Shown: one piece after another, positions 1 to 7,680 of the stretch
How the letters are laid out: every line of letters begins with the position of its first letter
Position numbering within the stretch: the first letter of the stretch is position 1
Origin: Ignavibacteria bacterium CG1_02_37_35
GTDB taxonomy: Bacteria; Bacteroidota; Ignavibacteria; Ignavibacteriales; Ignavibacteriaceae
Assembly (NCBI GenBank): GCA_001871325.1
Contig: MNVA01000237.1
Location: 1 to 36,495 of the forward strand
Direction: 5' to 3'
DNA length: 36,495 nucleotides
Translations under genes and position numbers: made by a program
Notes under the pieces: model-generated
Databases searched by the model: none
Seen by the model: only the letters and a program-made list of their open reading frames with translations
What the model was told of the DNA's origin: nothing

Positions 1-93
1 TGAATATCGAACAAGGAATTTCGAATGATGAAGTTAAAATACGGATTGCATTCACTTCGAAATTCATTATTCCTTGTTCAATATTCGATATTT
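1..93. repeat. Palindromic intergenic repeat, copy R1
   Basis: Imperfect inverted repeat. The left arm (3-34, starting AATATCGAACAAGGAAT) pairs with the right arm (54-92, ending CCTTGTTCAATATTCGATATT broken by a few mismatches and a small insertion). The same family recurs at 26470-26560, 36117-36213, 36297-36388 and 36479-36495, always outside genes. The sequence just after it (about 105-160, containing AACATGTTAGCG and AAGAGCCTA) also matches the flank of the copies at the right end. No coding potential is seen. It resembles REP/MITE-like intergenic palindromes in general form; I cannot assign a named family. Confidence 0.8.
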
Positions 94-184
94 AATTATT
101 GGTAACATGTTAGCGATAGTAATTTTTTAAGAGCCTAATCCTGATAAACCGGAAATCACAAAAAACAAACACCTAATAATTTTA

Positions 185-232
185 GATGAATGATTGAATG
201 AAAATCATCCATCCATTCATCTTCATTCAATC
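185..232. repeat. Nested hairpin downstream of mlaD
   Basis: GATTGAATGAA (192-202) is complementary to TTCATTCAATC (222-232), and GATGAATG (185-192) to CATTCATC (214-221), so two alternative stems compete. It lies about 65 bp beyond the mlaD stop and could end the mla transcript. There is no clear U-run on the minus strand, so a terminator role is only a guess. The rest of 94-298 shows nothing else I can interpret. Confidence 0.4.
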
Positions 233-298
233 TTGCTATCACTTTATTTGCCTCATTAATATTCTGCCAAATATTACACAAATTTTAGTGTTAGGGTC

Positions 299-1036
299 TT
301 AAAATCCCCACAACAGCCAGCTTTTTTTTGCCTTCTCCATAAGCACTTTAAACCCGGTTGAGCTCTCCTTTAAATTGATTAACGTGGAATCTAAGTTTTT
401 ATCGAAACTGATTTTTGCATCATCCATAAGTATTTTTAACCCTGCTGAACCTTGTTTCAAATTGACGATGGCAGAATCAAAATTTTGCGCCAGCGATTTG
501 TCCATCAATAGTCTTCCTATTGTTCCTTTTCCTGTTTGGATGTCGTTCGTAATTTTCGATAAATCCTTTGTGATTTTGGAAGTGTTGTCAATAGTTGTCT
601 TTAATGACAGCAGAACTTCGTCCATATTAATCGGCGGGACAGTTTTGATAATATCGTTGTTTTGAATTTCTTTTTCTTTCCCCTGTCCGGGATTAATAAT
701 TAAAATTTTGTTCCCCATTAGACCTTCAGAGCCAATACTTGCAATGGCATCCTTCTTAATAAATTTCCGGGAGCTTTCATCAATAAGTATTTCTACTCTA
801 ACGGAAGAATCACTTACGATATCAATATTTTCAACAGTCCCTACATTTATTCCTGAGAACCGAACATTACCGCCCGCTTGAAGTCCGGCAACATCTTTAA
901 ATACTCCGCTTACACGAAAAGTACTTCTAAACAATTGCTGCCTTTCGCCGATAAAATATATCCCTATAAGAAATACTGCTATTCCGAGGGAAATAAATAT
1001 TCCCAATCTGATTTTAGTGGTTGTGTTCTTTTTCAT
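299..1036 (-). CDS. mlaD: MlaD-type MCE-domain lipid-transport protein
   Basis: This is the substrate-binding subunit of an Mla-type ABC lipid transporter, expected to be anchored in the inner membrane and to face the periplasm. The 245-residue protein has one N-terminal membrane helix (about residues 11-27) and then an MCE domain (about 38-115, with the typical GLQAGGNVRFSGINVG stretch). The C-terminal part (about 140-245) holds two degenerate repeats built around NLKxxSxGxKxLMxxAK, probably helical. MCE proteins form hexameric rings that pass phospholipids between membranes. It is the last gene of mlaE-mlaF-mlaD, 30 bp after mlaF. No mlaB or mlaC homologue is adjacent, as is common outside Proteobacteria. 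The start has no obvious Shine-Dalgarno sequence. The family call is firm; the direction of lipid transport cannot be told from sequence. Confidence 0.9.
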   Translation of the reverse strand: MKKNTTTKIRLGIFISLGIAVFLIGIYFIGERQQLFRSTFRVSGVFKDVAGLQAGGNVRFSGINVGTVENIDIVSDSSVRVEILIDESSRKFIKKDAIASIGSEGLMGNKILIINPGQGKEKEIQNNDIIKTVPPINMDEVLLSLKTTIDNTSKITKDLSKITNDIQTGKGTIGRLLMDKSLAQNFDSAIVNLKQGSAGLKILMDDAKISFDKNLDSTLINLKESSTGFKVLMEKAKKSWLLWGF

Positions 1037-1066
1037 TTTAAATACTCAAATAGTTTTTAATTTCTT

Positions 1067-1855
1067 TTATTCAAAAAATGACCTGACCCAAGGGTCTTCA
1101 GAATTTTCAAGATCGTTATAAGACCCTTCTGCCGCGCATACTCCATCTTTAATAACTATGATCCGGTTTGCCGTTAGCTTAGCACATTCCCTGTCGTGCG
1201 TGATAATAATTGAAGATGTATGATATTTTTTTTGTACTTCAAGGATAAGACTGCTTATTTCTTTTGATGTTATTGGATCAAGCCCCGTTGAAGGTTCATC
1301 ATAGAGCATGATCTCAGGTTTTAGAATTAACGTTCTCGCCAGACCTAATCTTTTCCGCATACCGCCGGAAAGCTCAGACGGCATCATATCAATTGTTTCA
1401 GAGAGTCCAACATTTTCTAATGATTCTTTAACAAGCGCATTCATTTCTGCTTTGGATATTGTGGTTACCTGTCTCTTAAGCGGGAATTCAAGATTTTCTC
1501 TCACGGTCATAGAATCATAAAGAGCGCCGCTCTGAAAAAGGAAACCTATCTTTCTGTGCAGTTCGGTTAACTCTTTGGCTTTGAGATTAGAAATATCTTG
1601 CCCAAATAATAAGAGTTTTCCATAATCAATTTCCATCAAGCCAACGATACATTTTATTAGCACGGATTTACCCGTTCCCGATTTTCCAAGGATGACAAGG
1701 TTTTCCCCTTTGTTCATCACCAGATTAATATCCAGCAACACTTCCTTATCTCCAAAAGATTTTTTAAGATGCTGCATCTCAACAACAACAGAATTTATCT
1801 GCTTATCGTCATCTTTGGTTTCTCTGGTGGATGTTTCGGTTGTCATTTTGTTCAT
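1067..1855 (-). CDS. mlaF: MlaF-type ABC transporter ATP-binding protein
   Basis: ATPase subunit of the Mla-type lipid ABC transporter, on the cytoplasmic side of the inner membrane. All ABC motifs are intact in 262 residues: Walker A GKSGTGKS (57-64), Q-loop Gln108, signature LSGGMRKR (162-169), Walker B IMLYDEP (182-188) and a switch histidine in ITHDRE (about 220). The gene starts 8 bp after the mlaE stop and is followed 30 bp later by mlaD, so the three are co-transcribed and probably form one complex. The first ~20 residues are polar and poorly conserved; a start at Met4 is also possible. It should be driven by the promoter at 2746-2807. Confidence 0.93.
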   Translation of the reverse strand: MNKMTTETSTRETKDDDKQINSVVVEMQHLKKSFGDKEVLLDINLVMNKGENLVILGKSGTGKSVLIKCIVGLMEIDYGKLLLFGQDISNLKAKELTELHRKIGFLFQSGALYDSMTVRENLEFPLKRQVTTISKAEMNALVKESLENVGLSETIDMMPSELSGGMRKRLGLARTLILKPEIMLYDEPSTGLDPITSKEISSLILEVQKKYHTSSIIITHDRECAKLTANRIIVIKDGVCAAEGSYNDLENSEDPWVRSFFE

Positions 1856-1863
1856 TGCTCGAT

Positions 1864-2706
1864 TTAATTTTGTAACAAACTTGTAATTTGTACGGCTATC
1901 ATATCAATGATAAAAACCATTAACGATGCGAATACAACTGCCGAGTTTGCGGCTTTTCCAACACCTTCGGTTCCTTTATTTGAATTATAACCCTTGTAAC
2001 ATCCTATAAGTCCGATTGTAAATCCGAAGAAAAAAGTTTTTATAAAAGCCGGGAAAACATCTTTAAATTCGAGGCTTTGAAATATCTGAGAAAAAAATAT
2101 GGTGGCGCTAACATTTCCTTTCAGGTTTACGGCAACATAGGAGCCGAACAAACCAACAGCATCAGAAAAAACCACTAAGAGCGGAAGCATTATTGTTGCT
2201 GACAGAACTCTTGTAACAACAAGATAGTTAAACGGATTCGTATGCGATACCTGCATCGCATCAATTTGTTCGGTTACATTCATTGATGCCAGCTCCGCCC
2301 CGATCCCCGATCCCACTTTGCCGGCAAAGATTAATGCGGTTATCACCGGTCCTATCTCACGAATAATTGAAATTGCCACCATCATGGGCAATAACGATTC
2401 CGCTCCAAACTTTTCTAACGTTGGCCTCGACTGCACCGTAAGCACCAGCCCGATAATAAAACTTGTAACAGCCACCAAAGGAAGCGACTTGTACCCGATC
2501 AGAAAAGATTGTTTCAGCAGTTCATTTAACTCATACGGCGGCACAAATACTTCTTTGAAAAAGCGAAAAGTAAAAATGGTAAGCGAATAGACTTCTAAAA
2601 AGAATTTATGAACTACCGTATGAGAAACGATTACCGGAATATTCTTCGGAATAGTTTCTTTTTCCTGCTTTCGATTTTGGAAATGCTCTAAAATTATTTT
2701 TTCCAT
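1864..2706 (-). CDS. mlaE: MlaE-type ABC transporter permease
   Basis: Inner-membrane permease of the Mla lipid transporter, 280 residues, normal for the MlaE/YrbE family. A polar N-terminus of about 30 residues precedes several hydrophobic segments. The family hallmark is visible in the middle: an IREIGPVITALIFAGKVGSGIGAEL-like region (about residues 113-138), typical of the coupling region that contacts the MlaF ATPase. It is the first gene of mlaE-mlaF-mlaD. Only about 39 bp separate its start from the -10 box of promoter P1 (2746-2807), so this operon is a predicted member of the seven-promoter regulon described below. No strong ribosome-binding site is visible. Confidence 0.93.
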   Translation of the reverse strand: MEKIILEHFQNRKQEKETIPKNIPVIVSHTVVHKFFLEVYSLTIFTFRFFKEVFVPPYELNELLKQSFLIGYKSLPLVAVTSFIIGLVLTVQSRPTLEKFGAESLLPMMVAISIIREIGPVITALIFAGKVGSGIGAELASMNVTEQIDAMQVSHTNPFNYLVVTRVLSATIMLPLLVVFSDAVGLFGSYVAVNLKGNVSATIFFSQIFQSLEFKDVFPAFIKTFFFGFTIGLIGCYKGYNSNKGTEGVGKAANSAVVFASLMVFIIDMIAVQITSLLQN

Positions 2707-2745
2707 AAAGTGACGGTTTTAAGATTTACTCTAAATTGACAGGTT

Positions 2746-2807
2746 ATAATATGCAGAAGTGTAGGTCGTTTCAATCGGTCAAAGGGATGAAAAATGGACT
2801 ACATCTT
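2746..2807 (-). promoter_or_regulatory. Regulon promoter P1 (mlaEFD)
   Basis: Read on the minus strand: operator AGTCCATTTTT then CATCCCTTTG (2779-2800), 5 nt, -35 box TTGAAA (2769-2774), 17-nt spacer, -10 box TATTAT (2746-2751). The first repeat is the least conserved of the seven copies. The conserved upstream end AAGATGTAG is present. The mlaE start codon is about 39 bp past the -10 box. The rest of 2707-2980 holds no gene I accept. The upstream region of the plus-strand restriction gene lies here too, but I see no matching promoter for it. Confidence 0.7.
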
Positions 2808-2980
2808 AGGGAGGATTTTTCTCACAACACAAAATTTCTAACGGCATTTATGACTCTTCTTCCCGAAAAGAAAAGAGATTGGAGGAAGCTGAGATCACAT
2901 CAGAAAAAAAAATACTGTAGGCAGGATATAGGAAATATTAATTAAATTGGGGGAGCAAATTATTTGTAGTGAATTAAAAC

Positions 2981-5977
2981 ATGGTAACAAAAGAATCGGC
3001 ATATAAAAAAATATCCGAACTCGTACAGCGTTTTGAGGAGCAATACGCTTCTTATAAAAACTCCGATTATAACGAGACTTTAACCCGCAGGGATTTTATC
3101 GATCCTTTCTTTAAAGCGTTAGGTTGGGATATGGATAACGAGCAGGGTTATGCCGAATCGTTCCGGGAAGTAAAACACGAAGATAAATTAAAGATAGGGA
3201 ATGCCGTTAAAGCCCCCGATTATTCTTTCCGGGCAAATTCAGATAAAAAGCTTTTCTTTGTTGAAGCGAAAAAACCAAGCATTGTAATTAAGGAGGATAT
3301 CCACCCGGCATATCAAGTAAGGCGTTACGGTTGGAGCGGAAAACTTGCAATAAGTATTGTTACCGACTTTGAAGAGTTCGCTATTTACGATTGCACTAAA
3401 AAACCCTTTAAGACCGACAAAGCTTCCGTTGCGAGAATGAAGTATCTTACCTTCCGCGACTATTTAAATGAGTTTGATTTTCTTTGGGATACGCTTGCAA
3501 GAATATCTGTTCTTAGAGGAAGTCTTGACAAATATGTACAAGGAACAGCCAACAAAAGAGGAGCGGAAACCGTTGATAAAGATTTTCTGAAAACGCTTGA
3601 CGGTTGGCGAACCTATCTTGCTACTTCCTTAAGCCGTGATAACAAAGAGCTTAATGAAGAAGAAATAAATTTTGTCGTTCAACAAACGATAGACAGAATT
3701 ATTTTCCTGCGTATTGCCGAAGGGAGAAAAGTTGAACCTGAAGGGAACTTGCAAACCGCCATAACGCAAGGCGACTATTATCAAAATCTTTTCAGCATTT
3801 TCAAAGAAGCGGATGACAAATACAATTCCGGTTTGTTTGATTTTAAGAAAGACACGATTAGCAAGAAACTGAAGATTGATAACAAGGTAATAAAAACGAT
3901 CATTAGCGAACTCTATGTTCCCAAAAGTCAATATGAGTTTTCCGAATTATCAGTAGAAATATTAGGCAGCGCTTATGAGCAGTTCCTTGGAAAAGTAATC
4001 CGTATTACTCCGGCGCATCATGCAAAGATTGAAGAGAAGCCGGAAGTAAGAAAAGCGGGGGGAGTTTATTACACTCCCGAATATATTGTTGAATACATTG
4101 TAAAGAACACAGTCGGCAAACTGATTGAAGGAAAAACACCGAAAGAAATTAGCAAAATAAAAATAGTTGATCCCGCATGCGGAAGCGGAAGTTTCTTGAT
4201 CGGCGCATACAACTATTTGTTGAACTATCACAAAAATTATTATTCAAACAACGGGAAGCCTGCAAAAGGGAGAAAGGAAGACACACTTACTCCGGAAGGA
4301 CATTTAACCACCGCAGAGAAGAAAAGAATTTTGCTCAACAACATTTACGGCGTTGATATTGACGTGAACGCAGTTGAAGTAACCAAGCTGAGTCTGCTTT
4401 TAAAATGTTTGGAAGGAGAAACCGAAGCTTCAATCGCACATCAGTTATCCATGTTCCATGAGAGAGTTTTGCCAACGCTTGAAAATAATATCAAAAGCGG
4501 GAATAGTTTAGTAAGCACCGATATTTATGAAAACGAATTGTTTGAAGTTGATAAGAAGACTAAACCATTCAATTGGGAAAAGGAATTCCCGGAAGTATTT
4601 GTAGAACGCATAGAAGAATCCGATCCAAAAGAAGAGTTGAAAAGAATAGCCAGACAAGCAAAGGCGCATGCAGAAAAAGCATTAGAGTATTCTACCGTGT
4701 TATCTGAGAAATTAGAAACGGTATTCGAGCCACAAGTTAATTACGCAACAAACGGCAAAGGGGGATTTGATGTGGTGATTGGGAATCCGCCGTATGGGGC
4801 AAGTATTGGAACTGATGTTCAAAATTATTTATCAACTAAATATAATTTACCTATTACGATAGCGGATAGCTTTTTAATGTTTTTAAAAAGAACGTTTCAA
4901 GTTTCAAAAAAGGATGCGCTGATCTCGTTGATTATTCCATCTACCTGGCTCTATATGTCTCAATATTTAAGTTTCAGAAAACAACTTTTAAATCAATTTC
5001 AACTTGATGAAGTACAACTTTTCCGAAAACCAATATTTGAGAGTGTAACAGTTGAAACATGTACAATTCTTTTAACAAATAAAGAACCAGATAAATATTC
5101 AAAATATCATTTTAAAGAAATTAAAACAGAGCCAAGCAAGTTTATTTTTGAGGAAAATGTTGTTGCGCAAGCGAAATTGTTAGAAGAACCGGAAATAAAT
5201 CTTGTTCTTTCAAATAAAGTTATAAATTCACTTTTTACAAAAATTAAAAACAAAAATCCGCAGCTTAAAGAAGTTGCATTAGTCATTTGTGGATTAACTC
5301 CTTACCGGCTTGGAAAAGGTAAACCGAAACAAAGTATAAACATTGTTAAAGAACGACGATTTGATGCAGATTTTAAAAAAGACAAAAGTTATCGGCAGTA
5401 TGTAATGGGAAGAGATTTTAATAAATATTGTTGGCAAATTGAAAAAGAGAGATGGATCAGCTATGGGGATTGGCTTGCAGAGCCAAGACATAAAGCACCA
5501 TTTGATGATGATAAAAAAATAGTTATCAGACAAACATCCGATAGATTAATTGCACATCTCGATACGCACAAATTTTTATCGTTGAAAAATGTTCATAATT
5601 TAAGGGTAACTGATAGTAATCTTACTTATGAGTATTTGTTAGGAATTATTAATTCCAAATTATTAGACTGGTGGTATCAAAAACTTATTCCCGAAAAGGG
5701 CAGAGTATTTGCAGAAGTGAAGGTTGTAAATCTTGAAAAACTTCCAATAAAATCAATTGATTTTAGTAACAAAGCAGAAAAGCTAAAACACGATGAAATA
5801 GTAAAGTTGGTTGACCAACTTTTGAAACTGAACGAAGAAAAAGCAAACACTAAACTGCAAAGCGAAATAGAACAGATACAAAGGCACGCTAAATTTTGTG
5901 AAGACCAAATAAATATAAAAGTTTATAAACTCTATGACTTAACTCCTGATGAAATAAATATTGTAGAGGGGAAATGA
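2981..5977 (+). CDS. Type IIG-like restriction-modification enzyme (Eco57I-type)
   Basis: Single-polypeptide restriction endonuclease and adenine-N6 methyltransferase, 998 residues, the usual size for type IIG/Eco57I-like enzymes. The N-terminal part resembles an HsdR-type PD-(D/E)xK nuclease, with Asp80 (APDYSF) and the E-x-K pair Glu95/Lys97 (FVEAKKP). The methylase core follows: SAM motif I DPACGSGSF begins at Asp397, and catalytic motif IV NPPY is at 602-605. The C-terminal third (about 605-920) should be the target-recognition region and ends in a helical tail. Base composition becomes visibly more AT-rich from about 4800, where the recognition region starts, as expected if that region was exchanged. 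The stop overlaps the next gene by 4 bp. It is the only clearly defence-related gene here and lies opposite to nearly all neighbours. Confidence 0.9.
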   Translation: MVTKESAYKKISELVQRFEEQYASYKNSDYNETLTRRDFIDPFFKALGWDMDNEQGYAESFREVKHEDKLKIGNAVKAPDYSFRANSDKKLFFVEAKKPSIVIKEDIHPAYQVRRYGWSGKLAISIVTDFEEFAIYDCTKKPFKTDKASVARMKYLTFRDYLNEFDFLWDTLARISVLRGSLDKYVQGTANKRGAETVDKDFLKTLDGWRTYLATSLSRDNKELNEEEINFVVQQTIDRIIFLRIAEGRKVEPEGNLQTAITQGDYYQNLFSIFKEADDKYNSGLFDFKKDTISKKLKIDNKVIKTIISELYVPKSQYEFSELSVEILGSAYEQFLGKVIRITPAHHAKIEEKPEVRKAGGVYYTPEYIVEYIVKNTVGKLIEGKTPKEISKIKIVDPACGSGSFLIGAYNYLLNYHKNYYSNNGKPAKGRKEDTLTPEGHLTTAEKKRILLNNIYGVDIDVNAVEVTKLSLLLKCLEGETEASIAHQLSMFHERVLPTLENNIKSGNSLVSTDIYENELFEVDKKTKPFNWEKEFPEVFVERIEESDPKEELKRIARQAKAHAEKALEYSTVLSEKLETVFEPQVNYATNGKGGFDVVIGNPPYGASIGTDVQNYLSTKYNLPITIADSFLMFLKRTFQVSKKDALISLIIPSTWLYMSQYLSFRKQLLNQFQLDEVQLFRKPIFESVTVETCTILLTNKEPDKYSKYHFKEIKTEPSKFIFEENVVAQAKLLEEPEINLVLSNKVINSLFTKIKNKNPQLKEVALVICGLTPYRLGKGKPKQSINIVKERRFDADFKKDKSYRQYVMGRDFNKYCWQIEKERWISYGDWLAEPRHKAPFDDDKKIVIRQTSDRLIAHLDTHKFLSLKNVHNLRVTDSNLTYEYLLGIINSKLLDWWYQKLIPEKGRVFAEVKVVNLEKLPIKSIDFSNKAEKLKHDEIVKLVDQLLKLNEEKANTKLQSEIEQIQRHAKFCEDQINIKVYKLYDLTPDEINIVEGK
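5849..5932 (+). repeat. Restriction-enzyme tail repeat, copy 1 (inside gene)
   Basis: An 84-bp stretch encoding the near-C-terminal helix of the restriction enzyme (TKLQSEIEQIQRHAKF onward). It is repeated almost perfectly at 6230-6313, 381 bp downstream. Only a handful of bases differ (for example AGCGAA against AGTGAA). Confidence 0.95.
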
Positions 5978-6213
5978 AGATAAAATCATTTCAAGAATCA
6001 CTTGACCATATAGCAAGCCAAAGAACTGAAAATTTAAAAAGGCTTTTGGAATTTTCTAACAGCAAGTTAGCAGATATTAAAGAATATTATTATAATTGGT
6101 ATAAGAGCGCCGAAGAAAATGAATATAAAGAGAGCGCAATAGTCAACCAAATGCATTATCATCTAATAGAAGAAGCTATTAAAATTAAACAATTGAATGA
6201 TGAGCAAAAATAA
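5974..6213 (+). CDS. Small hypothetical protein coupled to the restriction enzyme
   Basis: A 79-residue protein I do not recognise. It starts inside the stop of the restriction gene (ATGA overlap), with a strong ribosome-binding site AGAGGGGAA just before the ATG, so it is very probably translated with that gene. The sequence is charged and predicted to be all-helical (for example SQRTENLKRLLEF and MHYHLIEEAIKIKQ), with no membrane segment or signal peptide. Possible roles include an accessory, control or antitoxin-like partner of the restriction enzyme, but nothing in the sequence decides this. It sits exactly between the two copies of the enzyme tail, so it may have arrived with a recognition-domain exchange. 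Confidence 0.65.
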   Translation: MKIKSFQESLDHIASQRTENLKRLLEFSNSKLADIKEYYYNWYKSAEENEYKESAIVNQMHYHLIEEAIKIKQLNDEQK

Positions 6214-6367
6214 TGCAAGGAATGCATTTACCAAACTGCAAAGTGAAATAGAACAGATACAAAGGCACGCTAAATTTTGTGAAGACCAAATAAATATAAA
6301 AGTTTATGAACTTTACGGTATAGAACAACCCGAAATAGATATAATCGATGCAAATGCAACAAAATAA
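6197..6367 (+). CDS. Detached duplicate of the restriction-enzyme C-terminal tail
   Basis: An open frame of 56 codons starting MMSKNNARNAFTKLQ and ending IIDANATK, overlapping the previous gene by 17 bp. Residues about 11-40 are nearly identical to the C-terminal tail of the 2981-5977 enzyme. After that the two diverge: ELYGIEQPEIDII here against KLYDLTPDEINIV in the enzyme. I read it as the tail of an older or alternative version of the enzyme, left behind when the recognition region was replaced. It might still be made as a small helical protein, since the frame is intact and has an ATG, but there is no convincing ribosome-binding site. Remnant is more likely than functional gene. Confidence 0.5.
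   Translation: MMSKNNARNAFTKLQSEIEQIQRHAKFCEDQINIKVYELYGIEQPEIDIIDANATK
6230..6313 (+). repeat. Restriction-enzyme tail repeat, copy 2
   Basis: Second copy of the 84-bp segment at 5849-5932, outside the enzyme gene. Direct orientation and high identity make it a potential site for recombination, which would delete or swap the 79-residue gene and the last codons of the enzyme. Confidence 0.95.
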
Positions 6368-6380
6368 ACGCTTTCCCCCG

Positions 6381-6407
6381 GCGGTTCACTCTTTTAAAAT
6401 GAACCGC
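6381..6407. terminator. Hairpin between convergent genes
   Basis: GCGGTTCA (6381-6388) pairs with TGAACCGC (6400-6407), an 8-bp GC-rich stem with an 11-nt loop. It sits between the plus-strand restriction locus (ends 6367) and the minus-strand lysine-rich gene (ends 6419). The U-run on either side is short, but position and symmetry suggest a bidirectional terminator. Confidence 0.6.
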
Positions 6408-6418
6408 TTTGGTTCAGA

Positions 6419-6556
6419 TTATTTCTTCTTTTCTGTGCTTAGGAGACCCTGGTTCGTCACTCCATTTTTTTTATCTCGTTTAGCGTTCTTTTTTTCTTGC
6501 ATAGTTTTTGCAGGTTCTTTCTTTGACCCCTTTTTAGCGTCCTGACCTTTGCTCAT
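6419..6556 (-). CDS. Small lysine-rich basic protein
   Basis: A 45-residue protein (begins MSKGQDAKKGSKKEPAK, ends LLSTEKKK) with nearly 40 percent lysine. I accept it because it has an ATG, a good ribosome-binding site (AAAAGGAAA about 6 bp before), its own regulon promoter P2 at 6617-6678, and a hairpin just after the stop. It is highly basic, has no membrane segment and is probably disordered, so binding to nucleic acid or ribosomes is possible. From memory, similar short MSKGQ-type lysine-rich proteins are found in other environmental bacteria, but I know no assigned function. The plus-strand frame across the same place is a shadow. Confidence 0.7.
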   Translation of the reverse strand: MSKGQDAKKGSKKEPAKTMQEKKNAKRDKKNGVTNQGLLSTEKKK

Positions 6557-6616
6557 GATTTTTTCCTTTTCATTTAGATTATAATTTATGACACAATAAA
6601 TAATTTTTGCTAAATG

Positions 6617-6678
6617 ATGATAGGAAGAAATAAGATAGTGAACAATAAAGCAAAAGGATGAAAAAGGAACTACATCTT
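6617..6678 (-). promoter_or_regulatory. Regulon promoter P2 (lysine-rich small protein)
   Basis: Minus strand: operator GTTCCTTTTT then CATCCTTTTG (6651-6670, preceded by AAGATGTA), 5 nt, -35 box TTGTTC (6640-6645), 17-nt spacer, -10 box TATCAT (6617-6622). The start codon of the 45-residue gene is about 60 bp beyond the -10 box. This copy matches the operator consensus exactly. Confidence 0.72.
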
Positions 6679-6777
6679 TTGGGTGGAATTAACAAATAGT
6701 CACTTTATTCAATAGATAAAATTCATCTCTTAATCCTAATCTTATTCTTACTTATTTACAGAAACACGACTTAAATG

Positions 6778-6838
6778 CCGCTTAAAGCGGAGAGGCAAGA
6801 AAATAATAAAGCACAAAACTCTCTGTTCGGAATTGTGC
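6778..6838 (-). terminator. Terminator-like hairpins after the response regulator
   Basis: On the minus strand, GCACAA and TTGTGC (about 6811-6838) enclose a 16-nt loop and are followed by TTTATTATTTT, a reasonable intrinsic terminator about 20 bp after the response-regulator stop. A second short palindrome, CCGCTTAAAGCGG (6778-6790 on the plus strand), follows. The segment 6679-6777 shows nothing else. Confidence 0.5.
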
Positions 6839-6855
6839 GTAATGTGAACCGGCAG

Positions 6856-7548
6856 CTAATCGCTGACCGATTGAGGAGTCTCCGGTTGGGTTTTGTTGGA
6901 ATTGGAGAAATGAGCATACTTTGCAATCTGCACGCGGGTTTGAAGCGCTAATTTTTCGAGGATGTTGTGAACGTGGCTTTTTACCGTGTAGGTGGAAAGA
7001 TGAAGGTTTTGTGCGATCTCTTTATTCGTCCAGCCTTCGGATATGAGTCCAACCACTTCTAACTCGCGTTTCGTCATACGCACTGATTCTTCAATTAAGG
7101 AAGGTTTAAATGCCGGGACAGCCTGTTTAACAATTTGAGAAAAAAGCGAGCTTGTTAAATGAGGCGGTAATACTTTAATTCCCTCAGAAACTGATCGAAT
7201 CGTTTTATAAAAGTCGGAAATGTTTGCATCTTTAAGGATAAATCCTGATACACCTGCCAGGACAAATTCGAGAACATCCGCCTGATGCGGGATAAGGTCC
7301 ATCACGATTATTTTTATTTCCGGAAAATCCCTCTTAACTAATTTAACAACTTGCAGACTGCTTTGACTTTGTAAACCGAGATCGAGAAGAACGATATTTG
7401 GCTTGTGCTTCTTCATAGCCGAAGAGTTGTTTTCGCCATCGGCCTCTGTAGCAACTACCTGCATATCAGGCTGCGTTTTGAGCATTGAGACAATGCCATC
7501 CCGCAGAAGACGATTATCTTCTATAAGTAGTATCCGGATTTTTTTCAA
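6856..7548 (-). CDS. NarL/LuxR-type two-component response regulator
   Basis: Cytoplasmic transcription factor, 230 residues. The receiver domain (about 4-120) has the acidic pair Glu10/Asp11, phospho-acceptor Asp56 (VLLDLG) and a conserved Lys near 105 (FILKDA). The C-terminal LuxR/GerE helix-turn-helix (about 153-210) reads MTKRELEVVGLISEGWTNKE onward, typical of the NarL/FixJ family. The start is a TTG with GGAG 8 bp upstream; the ATG-like Met is absent at this position. It is the last gene of the kaiC-like to cheBR to PAS group (132 bp after the PAS gene). No partner kinase is adjacent; the PAS protein and the CheB/CheR fusion lack kinase domains. Its own upstream region lacks the seven-copy operator, so whether it binds that operator is open. 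Confidence 0.92.
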   Translation of the reverse strand: MKKIRILLIEDNRLLRDGIVSMLKTQPDMQVVATEADGENNSSAMKKHKPNIVLLDLGLQSQSSLQVVKLVKRDFPEIKIIVMDLIPHQADVLEFVLAGVSGFILKDANISDFYKTIRSVSEGIKVLPPHLTSSLFSQIVKQAVPAFKPSLIEESVRMTKRELEVVGLISEGWTNKEIAQNLHLSTYTVKSHVHNILEKLALQTRVQIAKYAHFSNSNKTQPETPQSVSD

Positions 7549-7680
7549 TATATCTCCAATGGTAAATAAACAAAATTATAATTTAATACAGGGCTCGATT
7601 CGCTTGGAACTCTTTCACATCTCTCATCCATAATCACTTAATTCAAAGACAGGGTAAAGAGAATGTCCGTTATGAATTCC

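Noticed and set aside
2736-2945. Open frame of 69 codons on the plus strand
   Set aside because: It runs through regulon promoter P1 and has no ribosome-binding site or recognisable protein features; the operator explains the sequence.
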